The position numbers were made by a program, and so were the translations under genes. From an uncultured Prevotella sp. (GTDB lineage: Bacteria > Bacteroidota > Bacteroidia > Bacteroidales > Bacteroidaceae): 64,000 nucleotides of DNA. Positions 1 to 9,266 of the stretch are shown here, piece by piece. The notes under the pieces were generated by a model, which worked only from the letters and a program-made list of their open reading frames with translations, was not told the origin of the DNA and made no database searches. The DNA lies in assembly GCA_900554695.1 (NCBI GenBank), contig USHV01000008.1:17868-81867 (forward strand), given 5' to 3'. The stretch's first letter is position 1, and every line of letters starts with the position of its first letter.

Positions 1-2955
1 AGTGCGACAAGACAGGAATGGGGAGCACACAATTCCAACGCTGTCGCCATTGTCGTGAACAATGACGGACTGCGCGACCTTGTGGTTGCCGGAATAGGAA
101 ACAACACCACAAACGATGCCGGCGGACAAAGCTGGGAGAAGACAAGAAAGACACACGTGCTTACCATCGACCCCGCGAGAAGAAACAGATGGTTCGTCGT
201 AGGCAACACCTACAACGATCTTTCTTACTTCAACGACGGCATAAACATCAACGTGGCCGACCGTCCTTCGCTCTCCGCCTGCGACATGAACCAGGACGGA
301 ATAATGGACATCGTGGCTTTCGAGACATCAGGAAGAACATACAACGAAGAACCGTTCATCGACAACATCAGCCGTGAAGGCATATTCTTAGGCAACGGCG
401 ACGGCACTTTCGAACAGTACAAGCCTGCGTTTGTCGATGCTAAAGACAACCCCGTGGAGTTCGACATGCGCTATATCCTCTCCGGAGATGTAGCCGACTT
501 CAACAACGACGGTCTGCCCGACATCGTCGGAATAGGCTATCAGACCAACAAGAGCAACAACCCGAAGACATACACCGACGCCAATGTCATACTGCTAAAC
601 CGTGGCGGCGGAGTGTTCGAGGTGTCCTATTTCCTTACCGATCCTTATGTCATCGGATACGGACAGGACGGCAAGAAATATCACTTTGAGTGCGGACAGG
701 TGCTTGCCTACGACTTCAACAACGACGGATATGTTGATTTCTTCATCAACTCCAACTCCAACGACCGTGAAGCTCTCGGCACAACAAACGGCAACGACAA
801 TCACTTCACCGACCTGTTCCTCAACGACCCGCAACATCCCGGACAGTTCCGCAGACAGTATGTCACCTTCGGCAGCATTCCGGCAATATCCGAAGGAGCC
901 ATCGCTGTGGCCGATTTCAACAACGACGGGACACCGGATATATTCCTCTCCGGATGGAGCAGCAACGGACGCGGAAAGTATGTTTACGGCATATACACAG
1001 CTACCATAGCCGACAACGGAACAGTGACCTACAAGTCGGAAGGCACCGCTGGACTGTCTGAAATGCGAGGACAGAACAGCACCAACCGCCAGTACGGCGC
1101 AATGGACTGGGACGGCGACGGCAACTTCGACATCTTCAACCTCGGCTGGTCGCCACGACTCAGCACACAGACCTGCCTCATAGGACTTGGCGACGGCAAC
1201 GCTTCGTTCAACGAGAGCTACCGCGTGGGAGGCGGTTCGGAAGGATGCGTCGTATTTGTTGACTACAACGGCGACGGCGTGAACGATTATGTCACCCTTT
1301 CGCAGACCTCCGACGGAACCTTCTATTCGGGTCTCGACGGACTGGCAAACATATTCTCGGCAACCAACAACCCCAACAAGACGGTCGTGACACCTCAGAT
1401 GCCGAAGAATCTGAAGGCTGAGACAGCCGACGGCAAACTCGTGCTCACATGGGATATGCCCGACGGAGCCATAGGCAACGAGACATTTGAATATTACGTA
1501 ATGAACGCCGACGGAAAGACAGTTGCAGGCGGTAACTCGTTCATAGGCGGAGAGAAAGACGGCGTGCGCAAGGTAAACCAGCCTGGAAACGCATATAACG
1601 CACGCAAGGTGACCCTCAATCTGCCCGACGGAAGCTACACCGTAGGCGTGCAGACTGTGAACGCATCGTACAACGGATCGACATTCACAACCGTCAAAGC
1701 CGAGGTTACGGGCAGCACGGCAGTCACGCCCGAGGAGATGGTAAAGCCCGAAAAGCCTGAGGAAATCACCGATACATACAGCAATCCTGTAATAGACGTG
1801 AGCGCCCCCGACCCGACAGTGATACGCGCGGACGACGGTTACTACTATCTGTACGGAACTGAAGACACCCACAATACACCTATATACAAATCGAAGAATC
1901 TTGTGGACTGGGACTTCATAGGCACTGCATTCACCGACGCCACACGCCCGACAATGGTTCCTAACGGCGGCATCTGGGCACCTGACATCAACAAGATAGG
2001 CGACAAATATGTGCTCTACTTCTCTAAATCAGAATGGGGCAAGGAATGGGAGTGCGGCATAGGATGCGCCGTTGCCGACAGTCCCGAAGGTCCGTTCCTC
2101 AACGCCAAGAAACTGTTCATCAGCAACGAGATAGGCGTTCAGAACAGCATCGACCCGTTCTACATCGAAGACAACGGTCACAAATACCTCTTCTGGGGTT
2201 CGTTCCGAGGTATATACGGCATAGAGCTTTCCGACGACGGACTGTCCATAAAGGACGGAGCCAAGAAGTTCCAGATTGCAGGCACACTGACCGAAGGCAC
2301 ATACATCATAAAGCACGACGGCTATTACTACCTCTTCGGTTCGGCAGGCTCATGCTGCGACGGAGGCAACAGTACATATCATGTAATGGTGGCACGCTCT
2401 GAGAACCTCACAGGTCCGTATGTGAACAAGGTAGGCGAACGCGCCCTCGACAACCAGTTCTCCAACTTCCTCTACCGCAGTCCGGACGTTGTAGGACCGG
2501 GACACAACTCTGAATTCGTGCTCGACGACGCCGGTCAATACTGGATGCTTTATCACGGTTACGACGCCAAGGACACCGGCGCAGGCCGTAAGGTGTTCCT
2601 CGACAAGGTGACATGGGGCGAAGACGGATGGCCTGTAATCAAGAACCTGCGTCCTTCGGTCACGGCCGAGCGTCCTGTAATAAACGATCCTACGGGCATA
2701 GAGAGCGCCGAAAGCTCTAAAGGCAACAAGAATATGAGCGTAAGCCCGCGCAGAGTGCACGACAAGTTCACCATCACAATGAACAACAGCGACAAGTTCA
2801 GATGGCAGCTCGTGACCGTGCATGGCGAGAAGATGAAATCTGGCAAGGGCACCGGAAGCGTTGACGTTGAGGTGTTCGATGTTCCCGACGGACTCTATAT
2901 CGTGAACGTACGCAGCAAGTCAGGTTCTTCAAGCGAGAAGATAATAAAATACTAA
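1..2955 (+). CDS. Secreted FG-GAP repeat / GH43 glycosidase fusion with T9SS-type tail (5' partial)
   Basis: The frame is open to the window edge, so the N-terminus is missing; the GTG at 55 is only the first internal candidate start. Residue numbers below count from that GTG. Residues 1 to about 455 hold repeated DFNNDGxxD-type calcium loops of FG-GAP/VCBS beta-propellers. About 462-560 resemble a fibronectin type III domain. About 580-885 are a five-bladed GH43 domain with the expected catalytic acids: base D586 (APDPT), pKa modulator D700 (SIDPF) and acid E747 (LTEGT). The last 65 residues (QLVTVHGEKM, DGLYIVNV, ending EKIIKY) look like a type IX secretion sorting domain. GH43 enzymes mostly cleave arabinosyl or xylosyl linkages. 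The likely place of action is the cell surface or medium. The propeller-GH43 combination is unusual. The exact substrate is not evident from sequence. Confidence 0.9.
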   Translation, partial: SATRQEWGAHNSNAVAIVVNNDGLRDLVVAGIGNNTTNDAGGQSWEKTRKTHVLTIDPARRNRWFVVGNTYNDLSYFNDGININVADRPSLSACDMNQDGIMDIVAFETSGRTYNEEPFIDNISREGIFLGNGDGTFEQYKPAFVDAKDNPVEFDMRYILSGDVADFNNDGLPDIVGIGYQTNKSNNPKTYTDANVILLNRGGGVFEVSYFLTDPYVIGYGQDGKKYHFECGQVLAYDFNNDGYVDFFINSNSNDREALGTTNGNDNHFTDLFLNDPQHPGQFRRQYVTFGSIPAISEGAIAVADFNNDGTPDIFLSGWSSNGRGKYVYGIYTATIADNGTVTYKSEGTAGLSEMRGQNSTNRQYGAMDWDGDGNFDIFNLGWSPRLSTQTCLIGLGDGNASFNESYRVGGGSEGCVVFVDYNGDGVNDYVTLSQTSDGTFYSGLDGLANIFSATNNPNKTVVTPQMPKNLKAETADGKLVLTWDMPDGAIGNETFEYYVMNADGKTVAGGNSFIGGEKDGVRKVNQPGNAYNARKVTLNLPDGSYTVGVQTVNASYNGSTFTTVKAEVTGSTAVTPEEMVKPEKPEEITDTYSNPVIDVSAPDPTVIRADDGYYYLYGTEDTHNTPIYKSKNLVDWDFIGTAFTDATRPTMVPNGGIWAPDINKIGDKYVLYFSKSEWGKEWECGIGCAVADSPEGPFLNAKKLFISNEIGVQNSIDPFYIEDNGHKYLFWGSFRGIYGIELSDDGLSIKDGAKKFQIAGTLTEGTYIIKHDGYYYLFGSAGSCCDGGNSTYHVMVARSENLTGPYVNKVGERALDNQFSNFLYRSPDVVGPGHNSEFVLDDAGQYWMLYHGYDAKDTGAGRKVFLDKVTWGEDGWPVIKNLRPSVTAERPVINDPTGIESAESSKGNKNMSVSPRRVHDKFTITMNNSDKFRWQLVTVHGEKMKSGKGTGSVDVEVFDVPDGLYIVNVRSKSGSSSEKIIKY

Positions 2956-3013
2956 ACACGTGTTTCCGTCAGGCGGAATATTCCGTTCTGCCGGCACGCT
3001 CAATCCATAACAG

Positions 3014-3050
3014 AAGGGACGCATCTCTAAGGTGCGTCCCTTTTTTCTTT
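3014..3050 (+). terminator. Rho-independent terminator after the GH43 fusion
   Basis: Stem 3014-3023 pairs with 3033-3042 (GGGACGCA / TGCGTCCC core) around a 9-nt loop, and a T-rich run follows to 3050. It lies 58 bases after the stop codon. Confidence 0.85.
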
Positions 3051-3150
3051 ATCTGTGCGCCTCAACTGTCGTGTTCAAGCAATCCGCCACCGATGTTTCC
3101 TGACCGAAAGACGGTCCGGCGGAAATTCAGCGCATATCTGTATAAATGAA

Positions 3151-3185
3151 AAAAACGGAGTTCTCATACCGTATAAACCGTTTTT
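3151..3185 (+). other. Short hairpin AAAAACGG / CCGTTTTT
   Basis: Eight-base inverted repeat (3151-3158 with 3178-3185) with a smaller nested ACGG/CCGT pairing. It could be a second weak terminator or chance in an AT-rich spacer. Apart from this, 3051-3237 shows nothing recognisable. Confidence 0.35.
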
Positions 3186-3237
3186 CTGATACGGATAAAT
3201 AACGCTCATGTCTGTCGGAACGAGACAGATACGGCAT

Positions 3238-3670
3238 ACTTTCAATTTATAACCGTATTCTGATTTTTACGACTCAGTTTCCGGTTCTACCCCGAAAAAT
3301 AAGCGCGTATTTGCAAACTGACTTTCTTTCGGCCGCAAATACACGAAAAATAAGAGGCTCATATAAGATATTGAATATCAATGATTTAAGTTTAAGGGGT
3401 ATTTCATCGCATTGCGAAAAGCACCGTTTCGGCTTGCGAAATGGCCCATTTCGGAGGCTGAAAAGCACCATTTCGCACCATGAAATAGGCTTTATCGCAC
3501 CGCGAAATGGGCAATATCGGAAAGCAGAATGTATATTTTCGGACTACGGTATGGGGTATATCAATATGCGGTTCAGCCCGAAACAGCCGTTATTACGCCG
3601 GTTTTAACATTCATTCACACCTCTTTTGCGAAAATATTTTGTCAAAATTTTGTCAAGAAAAATTGTAAGC
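3238..3670 (+). repeat. 433-bp dispersed intergenic repeat, copy A
   Basis: One of four co-linear copies (others at 18331, 44348 and 57896). Landmarks lie at fixed offsets from the left end: the block CCCCGAAAAATAAGCGCGTA near +56, TAAGAGG at +113, GGACTA at +303, and an AT-rich right end (TTTTGTCAAAAT, then GTCAAGAAAAATTGTAAGC). The left part carries the inverted pair GCGTATTTGC / GCAAATACaC. The centre has direct and inverted copies of words such as TTGCGAAATGGCCCATTTCG. The copy sits between two co-directional glycosidase genes, downstream of the terminator at 3014. Its function is unknown. Confidence 0.85.
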
Positions 3671-3941
3671 ACGCCTCCAAAGTTTTCCCGAAAAGCGCTG
3701 TAACCGCGCATGAGTCGGGACGCATCCTTATTCTGATATGGCGCGCAGACATACCTACCGCACTGACTGTCTGTACGTCACGATAATTCAGTATTACGGA
3801 GCGCGCAGGACGCATACCGTATATTTCCATACCGCTCCGCGCCACACCGTTTCTTCATCACCACCCCACCGCCTGCATGACATTATATAAATAAAACCCA
3901 CAAAAAAGCCATCCACGCTGTCGTCCTCTTGATTTTTATTG

Positions 3942-3949
3942 TATCTTTG
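3942..3949 (+). promoter_or_regulatory. Bacteroidetes -7 box (TATCTTTG) for the GH27 gene
   Basis: Exact match to TAnnTTTG, about 113 bases before the chosen ATG at 4063. No good TTTG -33 element is seen at the usual distance. Between 3671 and 3941 nothing else is recognised. Confidence 0.6.
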
Positions 3950-4062
3950 TGCATATCTTATTATTAACTGACCACACCTGTCACGGCAGTACGACCGCTT
4001 ACGCAGCAGGACTTTCCGCCAATCTACCGACAAAAGAACATACATCAAAATCACAACCTGAT

Positions 4063-6288
4063 ATGAAGAAACAAATATTACTGACCACGTGTCTGTCGGT
4101 TGCCGCAATACTTAGCGCAGCAGCCCAGACCATCAAACTGACAGACGCCAGATTCCATAAAGGCGACAATATGGAATGGAAAAACAGTTCGTTCGACGAC
4201 AGCAGCTGGCAGTCGCTGTCCATGCTCAGACCATGGAACGAACAGGGCACTCAGAATCCCAACAACTACGCATGGTACCGCATACGCTTCACCCTGCCGC
4301 AGTCAATGCTCGACAACTCTGACGCGAAGGAGAGCGTGGTGTTCGACATGGGCAAGATAGACGATGCCGACGAGACTTATCTCAACGGTGTGCTTATCGG
4401 CAAGACCGGACAGACTCCCGCCGACAAGGGAGGATATGTCTCGGCGTGGGAGAACGTGCGCACCTACTCGGTGCCGGCAAAGAGCAAAGCCATAAAATGG
4501 GGCGGAGAGAACGTGCTCGCCGTGAGAGTGTACAACGGTAACGACCCCGGCGGAATGTTCGACGGCGGTGTGAGCATCAGCGTTCCCAACCGCATAGACT
4601 GCATACACACGACTTTCGCGCAAAAATCGTTCGGAGTGAAGCCGGTGTGCACAGCTACAGTTAAAAACACAGGCGGCTCAACCGCCAAGATGGCTATCGA
4701 CATCGACGTGACCGACACCGAGAACGGACAGAGCCTGCAACACATAAGCAAGAAGCTGTCTGTAAAGGGCAACGGCACAAAATCGTTCGACCTGGCCTAC
4801 GACAGAAGCCGCTGCGTGCAGATATCCGTCACCTGCACCGACGCCGTAAGCGGCAAGAAGAACACAGCCACATTCATTCCGAAATACATTCTCACCCCGG
4901 CAGCACCGGCCACGCCGCGCTACAACGGTCCGCTGGTTTACGGAGTGCGCCCCGGCTCACCCGTCATCTTCCGCATACCTATGTCGGGCGAGCGTCCGAT
5001 GAAGTTCTCGGCAGTCAACCTGCCCGAAGGTCTGAGCCTCGATGCGGACAAAGGTGTGATCAGCGGAAGCATAAAGGAGCGCGGCGACTACGAGCTGACA
5101 CTCATCGGCGAGAACGCCAAAGGCAAGACCGAACAGAAGTTCACGATAAAGGTGGGCGACAAGATCGCGCTCACGCCGCCTATGGGTTGGAACAGCTGGA
5201 ACTGCTGGGGACTCAGCGTCTCGCAGGAGAAAGTGATGTCGTCTGCACGTGCCCTCATAGACAAGGGACTCGCCGACTACGGCTACAGCTACATCAACGT
5301 TGACGATGCGTGGGAGGCTCCGGAGCGCAACGCCGACGGAACCATCGCCGTGAACGAGAAGTTCCCCGACATGAAAGGCTTGGGCGACTGGCTACACTCC
5401 AACGGTCTGAAGTTCGGCATCTACTCTTCGCCGGGCGATCGCACCTGCGGCAACTATCTCGGTTCGCTCGGTCATGAGGAGCAGGACGCCAAGACATACA
5501 ACAGCTGGGGCATAGACTACCTGAAATATGACTGGTGCGGCTACTCGCGCGAGTTCGACAAGTCGCGCGACCACAGCGTGGCGGCCTACGTCAGACCTTA
5601 TCTCCACATGCAGAAATATCTGCGTGAGCAGCCGCGCGACATCTTCTACAGCCTCTGCCAGTATGGTATGGCGGACGTGTGGAAGTGGGGACACGCCGTG
5701 GATGCCAACTCATGGCGCACCACGGGCGACATAACAGACACGTGGGAATCGCTCTACGACATAGGCTTCGTGAGACAGGCTGAGCTCTATCCTTACGCCG
5801 AGCCGGGCTGTTGGAACGACCCCGACATGCTCATCGTGGGCATGGTGGGCTGGAGCGCAAACCTGCGCGAGACACGCCTCACCCCCGAAGAGCAATATAC
5901 ACACATCTCGCTGTGGTCACTCCTTGCCTCGAACATGCTCATCGGCTGCGACATCTCGCGCATGGACGACTTCACCATCGGACTGCTCTGCAACAATGAG
6001 GTAAACGCAGTGAACCAGGACATACTCGGCCGTCAGGCCAAACGCGAGGTGCTCGACGGCGACATACAGATATGGAAACGTCCGCTTGCCGACGGCAGCT
6101 ACGCCGTGGGCATATTCAACGTGGGCAGCGAGAACGCCACGGTGGACTTCTCTTCCTACTTCGGAAAGCTCGGAATATCGAGCCTGAGCTACGTCCGCGA
6201 CCTGTGGCGGCAGAAAGACCTCAGCACCACCGACACACGCTACTTCATCCCGTCGCACGGAGTGAAGCTCATCAAAATAAAATACTGA
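4063..6288 (+). CDS. Secreted alpha-galactosidase, GH27, with N-terminal jelly-roll and Ig-like domains
   Basis: 741 aa from ATG 4063, chosen because it opens a clean signal peptide (MKKQILLTTCLSVAAILSAAAQ). The frame is open further upstream, but that extension has no signal character. Residues about 23-165 resemble the galactose-binding jelly roll attached to many glycosidases. About 285-365 are Ig/cadherin-like. The GH27 barrel runs from about 368 to the end: it opens LTPPMGWNSWN, has the nucleophile D490 in LKYDWC, and D556 in WRTTGDI aligns with the family acid/base. It should hydrolyse terminal alpha-galactosides (or alpha-N-acetylgalactosaminides, less likely) in the periplasm or at the surface. 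It appears to be a single transcription unit between two unrelated genes. The family call is firm; the natural substrate is not known. Confidence 0.92.
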   Translation: MKKQILLTTCLSVAAILSAAAQTIKLTDARFHKGDNMEWKNSSFDDSSWQSLSMLRPWNEQGTQNPNNYAWYRIRFTLPQSMLDNSDAKESVVFDMGKIDDADETYLNGVLIGKTGQTPADKGGYVSAWENVRTYSVPAKSKAIKWGGENVLAVRVYNGNDPGGMFDGGVSISVPNRIDCIHTTFAQKSFGVKPVCTATVKNTGGSTAKMAIDIDVTDTENGQSLQHISKKLSVKGNGTKSFDLAYDRSRCVQISVTCTDAVSGKKNTATFIPKYILTPAAPATPRYNGPLVYGVRPGSPVIFRIPMSGERPMKFSAVNLPEGLSLDADKGVISGSIKERGDYELTLIGENAKGKTEQKFTIKVGDKIALTPPMGWNSWNCWGLSVSQEKVMSSARALIDKGLADYGYSYINVDDAWEAPERNADGTIAVNEKFPDMKGLGDWLHSNGLKFGIYSSPGDRTCGNYLGSLGHEEQDAKTYNSWGIDYLKYDWCGYSREFDKSRDHSVAAYVRPYLHMQKYLREQPRDIFYSLCQYGMADVWKWGHAVDANSWRTTGDITDTWESLYDIGFVRQAELYPYAEPGCWNDPDMLIVGMVGWSANLRETRLTPEEQYTHISLWSLLASNMLIGCDISRMDDFTIGLLCNNEVNAVNQDILGRQAKREVLDGDIQIWKRPLADGSYAVGIFNVGSENATVDFSSYFGKLGISSLSYVRDLWRQKDLSTTDTRYFIPSHGVKLIKIKY

Positions 6289-6318
6289 GCCTCAACGCCG
6301 GACACGCAATAACACGAA

Positions 6319-6345
6319 AAGGGCAGGCCTGCACGGTCTGCCCTT
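6319..6345 (+). terminator. Weak hairpin after the GH27 gene
   Basis: AAGGGCAG pairs with CTGCCCTT around an 11-nt loop, 30 bases after the stop. There is no proper T-run, so termination is only plausible. Confidence 0.45.
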
Positions 6346-6400
6346 CAACGTATGAGCAAAAAATATCATCCGAAGAGCCTTATATACGAAAAAAAATGTG

Positions 6401-6408
6401 TAAGTTTG
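6401..6408 (+). promoter_or_regulatory. -7 box (TAAGTTTG) for the DUF4369 lipoprotein
   Basis: Match to TAnnTTTG, 28 bases before ATG 6437. It suggests separate transcription from the GH27 gene. Confidence 0.6.
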
Positions 6409-6436
6409 CATACTGAATACGAAAACAAAACACTAT

Positions 6437-7612
6437 ATGAAGATAAACCATAGATACAGCCACATCACCTTTGTAGCAATAATAGCCGCGGTGATGGCCA
6501 TATCGTCGTGCAACGAAAAGAAGTTTCAGGTTACGGGAAACATAACCGACGCCAAAGACTCAATACTGTATTTTGAACACATGAGCCTCAACGGTCCGGT
6601 GACAACCGACTCAGTAAAACTCACCGGGGACGGTTCGTTCTCCTTCAGCGGGAAAGACGAGGGCACGCCGGAGTTCTACCGTCTGCGCATAGCAGGACAG
6701 ATAATAAACATCGCTGTGGATTCTACCGAGACCATAGAGGTGAATGCCTCCTACCCCACCATGGCGTCAGGATATGACGTGAAAGGCTCATACGACTGCT
6801 CCAAGATAAAAGAGCTCGCTCTCATGCAGATGCAGCTGCAGCGCAACGTAAACGCCATAGCTGCCGACCCGACACTCAACGTGCAGGCAGTGACGGACAG
6901 CATAAACAAGGTTGTTGCCGCCTACAAGTACAAGGTAAAGAACGACTACATCTTCAAGGAGCCGATGAAGGCCTATGCCTACTTCGCCCTCTTCCAGACA
7001 ATAAACATGGGCTACCAGACAATGCTCATCTTCAATCCGCGCAACAGCGAGGACGACGTGAAGGTGTTTGCCGCCGTAGCCACCAGCTGGGACACGTTCT
7101 ATCCGAAAGCCGAACGCGGAGCCAACCTCCACAACATCGCGCTTGAGGGCATGAAGAACGTACGCATAATAAGAAGTGAGCAGGCAAAGAGACTCGACCC
7201 GAAAGTGATAGACACGTCAGGCATCATCGAAATAGCACTCAAGGACAACAAGGGCATCATGCGCCGCCTGTCCGACCTCAAGGGCAAAGTGGTGCTGCTC
7301 GACTTCCATCTCTTCTCTGCCGACGGCTCGGCAGACCGCATCATGATGCTGCGCGACATTTACAACAAGTATCATAAGCTCGGACTTGAGATCTATCAGG
7401 TCTCAGTCGATACCGACGAACACTTCTGGAAGACACAGACCGCAGCCCTGCCGTGGATAAGTGTACGCGTGGACGACAACAGCGCAAGCGTGCTCAACAA
7501 CTACAACGTGCAGGCAGTGCCTACGTTCTTCCTTCTCAACAAGAACGTGAACGTAGTGAAACGCGACGCTCAGATAAAGGATATCGACGCAGAGATAAAG
7601 GCTCTTCTCTGA
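6437..7612 (+). CDS. Lipoprotein with DUF4369-like and thioredoxin-fold domains, no CxxC
   Basis: 391 aa. The N-terminus is a lipoprotein signal ending at C25 (MAISSC). Residues about 30-125 read as the beta-rich DUF4369 domain (FQVTGNITDAKDSILYF). The C-terminal 130 residues have the AhpC/TSA-TlpA thioredoxin fold, including the cis-proline loop (AVPTFFLL) and LEIYQVSVDTD. Where TlpA-type reductases carry Cys-x-x-Cys, this protein has FHLFSADGSAD, so a dithiol reductase role looks impossible by the classical mechanism. Such lipoproteins are common in Bacteroidales and are anchored in the cell envelope. A binding or structural role is inferred. It is followed by a very strong terminator. Confidence 0.8.
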   Translation: MKINHRYSHITFVAIIAAVMAISSCNEKKFQVTGNITDAKDSILYFEHMSLNGPVTTDSVKLTGDGSFSFSGKDEGTPEFYRLRIAGQIINIAVDSTETIEVNASYPTMASGYDVKGSYDCSKIKELALMQMQLQRNVNAIAADPTLNVQAVTDSINKVVAAYKYKVKNDYIFKEPMKAYAYFALFQTINMGYQTMLIFNPRNSEDDVKVFAAVATSWDTFYPKAERGANLHNIALEGMKNVRIIRSEQAKRLDPKVIDTSGIIEIALKDNKGIMRRLSDLKGKVVLLDFHLFSADGSADRIMMLRDIYNKYHKLGLEIYQVSVDTDEHFWKTQTAALPWISVRVDDNSASVLNNYNVQAVPTFFLLNKNVNVVKRDAQIKDIDAEIKALL

Positions 7613-7646
7613 CGATGATACGTAGCGGTCACGCACCGCCATATAC

Positions 7647-7696
7647 AAAGCAGGGGGCTGAGACACCGTTTTGTCTCAGCCCCCTGCTTTTTCTTT
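7647..7696. terminator. Strong bidirectional terminator
   Basis: Perfect 18-bp stem: 7647-7664 pairs with 7673-7690 (core CAGGGGGCTGAGAC), with an 8-nt loop and a T-rich tail on the + side. It lies between convergent genes ending at 7612 and 7726, so it can serve both. Confidence 0.95.
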
Positions 7697-7725
7697 AGCC
7701 CCGATGTTGGCGTGACGGCCGCGCG

Positions 7726-8550
7726 TCAGAAGCTGCGCAGCCACGCCCTGAGGTCGAGCATCATCTCTACGTGATACTTGAAAGAGCTCTGCAGTCCGTA
7801 GCCGTGTCCGCCCGAAGGATATACATAGAGCGCTGCCGGAACGTCGTGACGGAACAGTTCGCTGTAATAGTTCACGCCGTTAGACGGCTGCACTACGTCG
7901 TCATCGTCGCTCAGTATGATGCAGGCACGCGGTGTCGTGCGTGAGACGTGCATGTCGCTGCAATACATGCGCTCCGTCTTTTTCTTCACATCCTTGCCCA
8001 ACAAATTGTCGCGCGAGCCCTGGTGTGCATATCCCTCCATCATGGTTATCACAGGATAAAACAATATCTGGAAGTCAGGCAGAGCGTCGCCGGTTGAGTG
8101 TGTGGCTATGGTCGATGCGAGATGTCCGCCGGCAGAGAATCCCATGATGCCCACATCATCCGGATTTATCTTCCAGTCGGTGGCGTTGCGGCGCACCATT
8201 CTGATTGCCTCCTCGGCATCGCTTACGGGCACATCAGGGTTGCCGTGCGGCATACGGTATTTCAAAACTATGGCAGCAATGCCCATATCGTTGAAGAACG
8301 GACCCCAGTCATAGCCCTCGTGTCCGAGCGCCAGATGCTCATATCCACCTCCGGGACATATCACCACCGCGCGGCCCGTAGCCGTCTTCTCGTCGGGCAG
8401 GAACACACGCACCTTGGCTGTGTCGCCCTTGTCCTCATTCTCCACACGCGCCTTGCCCTGCCACAAGTCCATATCAAACACTCTCTGGGCCGATGCAGTG
8501 AGCCAGGAGGCGGAAACTGCCAGCACCAATGCCATAATTCTCAATCTCAT
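7726..8550 (-). CDS. Secreted alpha/beta-hydrolase (BD-FAE / acetyl-esterase type)
   Basis: 274 aa from ATG 8550, which opens a signal peptide (MRLRIMALVLAVSASWLTASAQ). The frame extends to 8604, but a -7 box at 8591-8584 puts the transcription start inside that extension, supporting the shorter form. Motifs: the oxyanion HGG-like CPGGGYEHL, the nucleophile elbow GFSAGG, a late acid in ILSDDDDVV, and a catalytic His in SGGHGYG near the C-terminus. The family includes carbohydrate acetyl and feruloyl esterases in Bacteroidales, so removing ester groups from plant glycans is likely but the substrate is unproven. It stands alone on the minus strand, divergent from the Nudix gene. Confidence 0.85.
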   Translation of the reverse strand: MRLRIMALVLAVSASWLTASAQRVFDMDLWQGKARVENEDKGDTAKVRVFLPDEKTATGRAVVICPGGGYEHLALGHEGYDWGPFFNDMGIAAIVLKYRMPHGNPDVPVSDAEEAIRMVRRNATDWKINPDDVGIMGFSAGGHLASTIATHSTGDALPDFQILFYPVITMMEGYAHQGSRDNLLGKDVKKKTERMYCSDMHVSRTTPRACIILSDDDDVVQPSNGVNYYSELFRHDVPAALYVYPSGGHGYGLQSSFKYHVEMMLDLRAWLRSF

Positions 8551-8583
8551 ATTGTCTTGATAAATATTAAAACTATTTACTTG

Positions 8584-8591
8584 CAAAGATA
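8584..8591 (-). promoter_or_regulatory. -7 box (TATCTTTG) for the esterase gene
   Basis: Exact TAnnTTTG match on the minus strand, 33 bases before ATG 8550. It decides between the two possible starts. Confidence 0.7.
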
Positions 8592-8680
8592 ACTTTTTTT
8601 TCATAATATTGCAGAATAAACGACCGACTAAAGGCTGGCCGGAATAAAAAAAGAGAAACTACAATCAACCCGTCATAATC

Positions 8681-9244
8681 ATGCAGATAACCGAGAAATT
8701 CAAGTTCTGTCCGGTATGTGGCAGCAGTCACTTCGACCAGAACAGCGAGAAAAGCATCAAATGCGACAACTGCGGATTCGAATATTTCGTAAATCCGGCT
8801 TCATCAAACGTGGCTCTCATACTCGACGGCAACGGAAGGCTGCTCGTTGAGCGCCGCCTGAGAGAGCCAGCCAAAGGCACGCTCGACCTGCCCGGAGGAT
8901 TCGCCGACGCCGAAGAGACCGCAGAAGAGGGCGTGGTGCGCGAAGTAAAGGAGGAGACCGGACTGCAAGTAACAAGTACGAAATATCTGTTCAGCCTGCC
9001 AAACACCTACCTATACAGCGGCATAGACATACCCACGCTCGACCTGTTCTTCCTCTGCGAGGTTGAGGACACATCGAAACTCAAAGCCGGCGACGACGCT
9101 GCCGAATGTTTCTGGACCGACATCGACGACATACACACCGAACTGTTCGGACTAAGTTCCGTGCGCCACGGACTGTCAATGTTCATCGAACAGATGAAAA
9201 ACGGGCAGCAACCGGCACAAGATGGCGCAGTGGACAACATCTGA
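8681..9244 (+). CDS. Nudix hydrolase with N-terminal zinc ribbon
   Basis: 187 aa. Cys pairs C10/C13 and C28/C31 form a zinc ribbon like that of NudC-type proteins. The Nudix box is complete (GGFADAEETAEEGVVREVKE, continuing ETGL), matching G-x5-E-x7-REUxEExGU. It should hydrolyse a nucleoside diphosphate linked to another group, using Mg2+, in the cytoplasm. NADH pyrophosphatase is a candidate, but the family is too broad for a firm substrate. Only 22 bases separate it from the downstream PI-PLC-like gene, so the two are probably co-transcribed. Confidence 0.88.
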   Translation: MQITEKFKFCPVCGSSHFDQNSEKSIKCDNCGFEYFVNPASSNVALILDGNGRLLVERRLREPAKGTLDLPGGFADAEETAEEGVVREVKEETGLQVTSTKYLFSLPNTYLYSGIDIPTLDLFFLCEVEDTSKLKAGDDAAECFWTDIDDIHTELFGLSSVRHGLSMFIEQMKNGQQPAQDGAVDNI

Positions 9245-9266
9245 CAAACGCCAAACATCATAAACC

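Noticed and set aside
595..1872. 425-aa minus-strand frame opposite the FG-GAP/GH43 gene
   Set aside because: Low-complexity Val/Cys/His/Arg translation, no start context, and full overlap with a convincing gene.
3311..3607. Small ORFs inside the repeats (also 18403-18594, 44298-44612 and 57918-58253) as genes
   Set aside because: They have no common start, no signal, differing stops and lie within palindrome-rich repeats; kept only as a finding to test.
3238..3670. The repeat as an insertion sequence
   Set aside because: No transposase, no clear terminal inverted repeats and no target-site duplications could be seen; a nonautonomous element remains possible.
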